Assembly: GCA_905331475.1 (NCBI GenBank) | Contig: CAJNYU010002346.1 | Location: forward strand, 62,001-126,000 | Reading direction: 5' to 3' | DNA length: 64,000 nt | Source of the DNA: Rotaria socialis | Lineage: Eukaryota; Rotifera; Eurotatoria; Philodinida; Philodinidae | Position numbers and translations under genes: made by a program | Shown: piece by piece, positions 59,422 through 64,000 of the stretch | Layout of the letters: each line of letters starts with the position of its first letter | How positions within the stretch are numbered: the first letter of the stretch is position 1 | Notes under the pieces: model-generated | What the model was told of the DNA's origin: nothing | What the model saw: only the letters and a program-made list of their open reading frames with translations | Databases searched by the model: none

Positions 59422-60716
59422 GCGTTTCACTATAACTATTGTTTGAATGAAAGCAATATTTAATCTTTAAAAATCATCTATACTATCGATAATAATAATA
59501 CTAATTATTTTATTTTTTCTCTTTATTCAATATTTTATTGTTTGATATAAGACCATGTATTGATTCAGTATTATTTTCAAATCAATAAAATCTACATACG
59601 TTCATATAAAATATGATGGGTTTTAATTTGTGAGAATAGTACCAAGCAATATTTCATCACCAATGCTCATATATTTATATCACTATGGAAAAAGCTCTAG
59701 GGAAACATCTATGTTCAATTTTAAAGACTAGATACTTTTCTTTGAATATATTATGTAGGATGGTTGAAACCGAAGAGTACGAATAAGGTTCGATGGTATT
59801 GGAAATAAGCCTCGACTCTTTTCATACAGAACTTTACTTTCTTAGTCAACGAGACAGCACTTGAAGATATTGGAAACTGCATAATTTGATAATTTGACTA
59901 TGACTAATATTTTATTTCGGATTAGAAAAACCTGTAAAAGCAATCAACCCACGTGCAGAACCCTGTGACGCCTTTAGAATAATCATTCTTGCTTTTGTCG
60001 ATGTATACGATGATGTAGGACGAAATATCATATTCTCGTCGATCGAAACCTTTCGGTAAGAATGGTGTAAAATTACAATAGAAGAAAAGAAAATGATTAT
60101 TAAAATTATAAGTATCTCTTCTCAAAATGATGAAGAGAAAAGAATTCGTATACGAATTCATGAGAATGAAATTTATGAGACATCGAATTTGTTGCTGTAA
60201 TGACTGAGCCATAGTCAATATATAGAATCAAATGATATCTAATAGCTTAAGTTGTTTTTTCATTAATCTCATATTTGTTTTTCTCGAAATAAGATGTAAT
60301 TGATTCAATAACTGAGAACTACGAATTTCTTTTGAGCTTAGTAGAATTCCGTGAATAATAAAATTTTCCAAAGTTGAAACACTTAGTTCTAGAACATCCA
60401 ACTTAAAAATCACTTGAGTCGACATTATGATATATGACTTTTTGCTGCACAAGTTTTCAGTTGACGTGCAAAGACGGACTTCATGAAACCCATGCATCTC
60501 TCTTTAAAACGATATCGTAATTTTTTTATCGTTTAGTATTCGATGCGGGAAAATAATCGAAAAAGAAACAAATAACGTCTTTCATTTTCGATCAAATAAA
60601 TAATTTGTCAGATTAGAATTTTTTATTCAACTCCACGATTACACTTCGGTCAAGGAATTTCTTATATCTATCTTCTAAATATGCCTGTATGTCCATGACA
60701 AAAGACATAATTCATT
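59422..60716. other. Intergenic region, two weak minus-strand frames
   Basis: Contains two consecutive minus-strand frames (60228-60497, about 90 codons; 59922-60218, about 98 codons) that end and begin within 10 bp of each other. The second has FLPKGFDRREYDISSYIIVY. Neither resembles a known family and no splice signals join them, so I do not call a gene. Confidence 0.35.
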
Positions 60717-60901
60717 CAGTGGCGGATCTACCAGTTGGGCTATCCGGCGGTCGCCACTCCCCTTAAGAAATTTTTTTCGATTTTTCCCAGCAGAAATGAA
60801 ACAGAAAATAGTCGTTCTGCCTCAATTAGACTTGGAAAACTGTTTTTTGGCCAGGAGCGCCATCCCCTAACAGATTTTCTGGATCCGCCACTGAATTCAT
60901 T
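60709..60901. mobile_element. hAT-type MITE with intact 8-bp target-site duplication
   Basis: A 177-bp element (60717-60893) begins CAGTGGCGGATCTACC and ends GGATCCGCCACTG. The terminal inverted repeat CAGTGGCGGATC is perfect over 12 bp. It is bounded on both sides by the identical octamer AATTCATT (60709-60716 and 60894-60901). An 8-bp target duplication and CAG...CTG ends are the hallmark of hAT superfamily transposons. It is far too short for a transposase, so it is a non-autonomous MITE. The perfect duplication and ends suggest a fairly recent insertion. Frames across it on both strands are by-products. Confidence 0.92.
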
Positions 60902-61546
60902 ACAACGAATATCAACATTGTCGATAACGATGTATTATTATTCAAAGTGTACAAACAACTACCGAAAATACTAAATATAATTTTGGCTAAGTACTTATTA
61001 CTTTTTCCATTTCGTTTTAAAATCATTCACTAATGGTCCAGACAACAGACTTATAATTAGTTCCATTCATGTATTTAAGAAAATAAATCTCTTTTCCTTA
61101 TTTGATCTAGTGTTTATATATAAACTAACAAACAATCAAATTTCGTTTTGTTGCCAATTAATTGGCACAACTAGCTCACGCTCATATAGATCTATATATA
61201 AACACATCACAGTATGCATGCACATTCTAATCTCAACAATAATTATGACAGATAGAGATAGACATCGCATAAACACATGCAGTTACTTATCATATCAATA
61301 GACAGAAGAAGAAGAAGAAGAAGAAAAAAGATGAATGAATATATACGATATCAATATATATATATATGTATTGATATATGAATAAGAAGAAAATCGTTTT
61401 TTTTTATTTAGTAAGGATGTAATTACAATATGTGCTGTTCTATAAAAAAAAAAACAGAAAAAGCAAAGCCCACATCTGACCAAAAAGCTCACAAAAAGGA
61501 AAAATATGAAATTGTGTTTTTGTTTTTAGATTTTGTTCATTCATAA
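60902..61546. other. Intergenic spacer with simple repeats
   Basis: 3' flank of the T-box gene. It holds an AGA run (about 61305-61328) and an AT run (about 61354-61367). No gene is seen. Confidence 0.45.
61305..61328. repeat. (AGA)n microsatellite
   Basis: Short AGA trinucleotide run in the 3' flank of the T-box gene. Confidence 0.75.
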
Positions 61547-63520
61547 TCAGCTATTGTAAGATGATGATGATGGCGAATGAATCTCACGTTGTGTATACAT
61601 TGGATAAAATGTTTGCCGTGCATATGGACTCATCCGTGTTGTATGATAACTTGATGATGATGATGATGTTTCACGTCGATAACTTAAATCAGACAATTGT
61701 GAATAAACAAAAGCATCAGCAGCATAATTTGCTAGATCATGATTGACTAATGAGTATGTTGTTGGTGACATAAAATTCAGTGTTGAATCTTGCGGATCAG
61801 TTAGAAAACAAGGTGTATTTTCAACAGTTGTATTAAATGAATTCATTTGCGTATTCGGTGATTTTCGCTGTGAACGAAGTAAGCGTTGATTAGAATTGAA
61901 TTGTTTCATAACATCCATCATACTAGGACAAGAAAAAGAAGAAGAAAAAGAAAAAAATAAGATTCTATTTCGAAAATTATTCATACAACAATTTTGCGTA
62001 CCCATCTTCCGATTCGCAATCACGAAAACCTTTAGCAAATGGATTTGAAGCTATTTTCAATTGAGTTATTCGATGATTTTGATAGGCTGTAACGCTAATG
62101 AAAGTTGTTTCAGAAAACGTAAATGTACGAAATGTTTGTGTTTGTTGTAGGATTGATTCATCAGTTTTGCCCGATGGCGAATAAACACAATGAATACGAG
62201 GTTGATAACGATGCATTGAATTGAGTATAATCTTTAGTTAGAAAAAAATCGAATAAATCAAATCCGAAGAGAATTTTCTTTTGTTTCTTACATGTCCATT
62301 TTCGTCCAGTAAATTATTGGTTAATTTAAGTTTATCAAATGAAACAATATTTTTCATCCAACATGAACCTACTTGTGGTGAATCAGGATGAACATGAAAA
62401 CGACCTGGACCGTGTGGATCAGCTTTACCAGCAACAACCCAACTTGAGCTAAATTAAAATTTTGCCGAGCTTTTGTTTTGTCTTCTGAAGAAAGAAAATA
62501 AATATTTTTTACCTATAAAATGCATATCGATAACGTTTATCATCTAATGGTACAAAATCCACCATAAGTATATAAGTAGCGGTTGGATCCATGCCCACGA
62601 TTTTTACTTGCAGAATTGGAAACATTCGTCTATGAACAAAAATAAATAATTATCTATTGATTTTTTGTTCTTCTTTCGAAAATAATCGATAATCGATATT
62701 GAATTGCACATGTTCGGATGTCCCAAGAGATTGAAATTCGATTGAATCATTAGTATCAATCTTATCTATTGTTTTAGTTCTAATATCTTAATTTTAAATA
62801 CAAACATCTCAATTATGTTTAATCGTTATTACAATGTACCCTAATTACACCTATGGACAGAAGAATGAATTGTTTGAATAATTTACCTTCCAGATCGAGT
62901 AACAATCATTTCTGTTCCAAGTTTATCAAATTCATCCCATAGTGATTTCGATTCGAGAACCATTTTTATATGTGCTAATTTAGGATGAAGTGGCTTTTTC
63001 ATTTCATTATTGCCATTGGACATGTTTTCGTTGCCAGATTTATTTATATTGGTTGTCGATTGAATAGTTTCGGTTGCTATTTGAATGTAATCTAAATAAT
63101 AAAAATTCTACAAATCGATTTCGGTTTCATTGTACATAGCTATTACTAACCGTCCATTCGATTTGTTATTGTTGATGTTGATGTTGGTTTTTGAAGAGTT
63201 TTTATTTGTTTATAATTTGTTGATCGAGTTTTTCTTCTTCGTATTTGTTGTTGTTGTTGTTGTTGTTGTTGTTGATGATATTCGCCGTTATTTGTTTCTG
63301 ATAATGTAGCTGAATGAAAATGATCAAGTTCTTGTTGAATTGAATTCGGATGAGTATCGTTTTGGATTTGATTGAATGAGCAATTGTTAGAATAAAAATT
63401 TGATGGAATTGAATTTGTCATAGAATGATATAAACTATTCTCATCATCGCAGTACTCTGATGTAATCAATGAAGCAATACTGAAACTACTAGCACGTGGT
63501 GTTAAAGGATTGCTGTCCAT
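61547..63520 (-). CDS. T-box transcription factor, Tbx1/Tbx10 subfamily
   Basis: DNA-binding developmental regulator. Six exons: 63151-63520, 62887-63091, 62513-62629, 62292-62448, 62002-62231, 61547-61922; 484 aa. The T-domain spans about residues 167-358 and contains [96 protein letters not shown] and [20 protein letters not shown] with [21 protein letters not shown] and [22 protein letters not shown] point to Tbx1/10 rather than Tbx20 or Tbx2. Upstream lies a Ser/Asn-rich N-terminus with a ten-residue poly-Gln encoded by CAA repeats, and downstream a Ser/Tyr-rich tail. No other regulatory gene is adjacent. Confidence 0.94.
63243..63274. repeat. GTT/CAA trinucleotide repeat encoding T-box poly-Gln
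   Basis: Run of GTT on the plus strand, read as CAA (Gln) codons in exon 1 of the T-box gene; near-pure and likely variable in length. Confidence 0.85.
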
Positions 63521-63550
63521 AGAAGAAAATTATTGTTGAGTAAAAGCAAA

Positions 63551-63588
63551 GAAGAGAGAGAGAAAGAGAAAGAGAAAGAGAGAACAAG
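63551..63588. repeat. (GA)n-rich purine tract upstream of the T-box gene
   Basis: Purine-only GA/GAAA tract about 30-70 bp upstream of the T-box ATG on the minus strand (a CT/TTTC tract in gene orientation), probably in the 5' UTR or core promoter. Confidence 0.7.
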
Positions 63589-64000
63589 AGAAATGATAAG
63601 ATGATATCATTTGTTCGGTTCGTCCGCAGGCAATAATATGTATATATAAGAAAAAAGCGATTGGTACACGATGTAAATCAGTTGGCTTTTCTCTTATATG
63701 GCTCGCTCTTCCTACTATCATCAACAATGACGACTCATCAACGTCATCCAGTGAATTGTTTATCTCCTATTTGACTTGCTTGCGGAAACATTCTCATACG
63801 TATATGACGACTTGACAATCGTTATCATTCGTTCTCTTACTTGTAAACGAGCATCAACATCAACTTAACTTTAGCATATTTTTCTCTTTCTCTCTCATCT
63901 CACGTTTTCTACCAATCGAATTGTTGGATCATATCAAAATCTAATTATAACTGATTATTAAAATTGACTGCAAAGGCCAGTGGCAATCATGACTATCCAA
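63589..64000. promoter_or_regulatory. 5' flank of the T-box gene
   Basis: Remaining upstream sequence of the T-box gene to the window edge. It is GC-richer than average with several CG dinucleotides (for example around 63620 and 63725-63745). No coding exon is supported. Confidence 0.35.

Noticed and set aside
1-64000. tRNA, rRNA or CRISPR content
   Set aside because: By eye I found no tRNA T-loop/acceptor pairing, no rRNA-like block and no regularly spaced repeats; small tRNAs with introns could still be missed.

Overview
This is a nuclear segment from a small-genome invertebrate animal. It is AT-rich, has many short introns (mostly about 50-65 bp, GT-AG), and carries clear metazoan orthologues: SART1, aftiphilin, ARF GTPases, TOMM20, a paraoxonase, NEK1, SPCS1, a BACURD-type KCTD protein, PTRH2, an RBM4-like RNA-binding protein, ZDHHC6, an LRRC14/PRAME-family protein and a Tbx1/10-type T-box factor. 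Compact genes, short introns, splice-acceptor-like sites directly before many start codons (as expected for spliced-leader trans-splicing) and scattered small DNA transposons fit a bdelloid rotifer best. That assignment is an inference. All exon models were built by hand from reading frame, GT-AG sites and protein family conservation.

Layout. 1-8.3 kb is a gene-free, repeat-rich island with at least four inverted-repeat elements. 8.3-13.5 kb (+) is SART1, followed by aftiphilin (13.8-16.6 kb, +). 16.85-19.0 kb (-) holds two tandem ARF-family GTPases; TOMM20 (+) is head to head with the second. 20.3-20.9 kb (+) is an orphan gene and 22.85-23.2 kb (-) a small secreted-protein gene. 24.0-27.0 kb (+) is an A20/Cezanne-like OTU deubiquitinase with C-terminal zinc fingers, followed by two tandem B-box-like zinc-finger genes (29.5-31.5 kb, +). 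31.7-32.3 kb (-) is an unknown membrane protein, 33.1-35.0 kb (-) a paraoxonase, and 35.1-41.1 kb (-) NEK1 in 24 exons, with SPCS1 (+) head to head at 41.5-41.9 kb. 44.8-47.7 kb (-) holds a KCTD10/13/TNFAIP1-like gene and PTRH2; 49.9-51.6 kb (-) the RBM4-like gene; 53.5-55.3 kb (-) ZDHHC6, head to head with LRRC14-like (55.5-57.2 kb, +). That gene ends 26 bp from the stop of an unknown type II membrane protein (57.3-59.4 kb, -). A hAT-type MITE with an intact 8-bp target duplication lies at 60.7 kb, and the T-box gene (61.5-63.5 kb, -) closes the window.

How the genes relate. Most are unrelated housekeeping genes (splicing, clathrin traffic, mitochondrial import, signal peptidase, palmitoylation, mitochondrial peptidyl-tRNA hydrolase). 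Two groupings deserve attention: the ubiquitin-flavoured block (OTU protease plus two B-box-like genes, sharing a similar C-terminal two-CxxC motif), and three closely spaced same-strand pairs (SART1-AFTPH, NEK1-PON, PTRH2-KCTD) whose downstream member has an acceptor-like site just before its ATG, as expected of spliced-leader operons. I found no convincing CRISPR, rRNA or tRNA gene.
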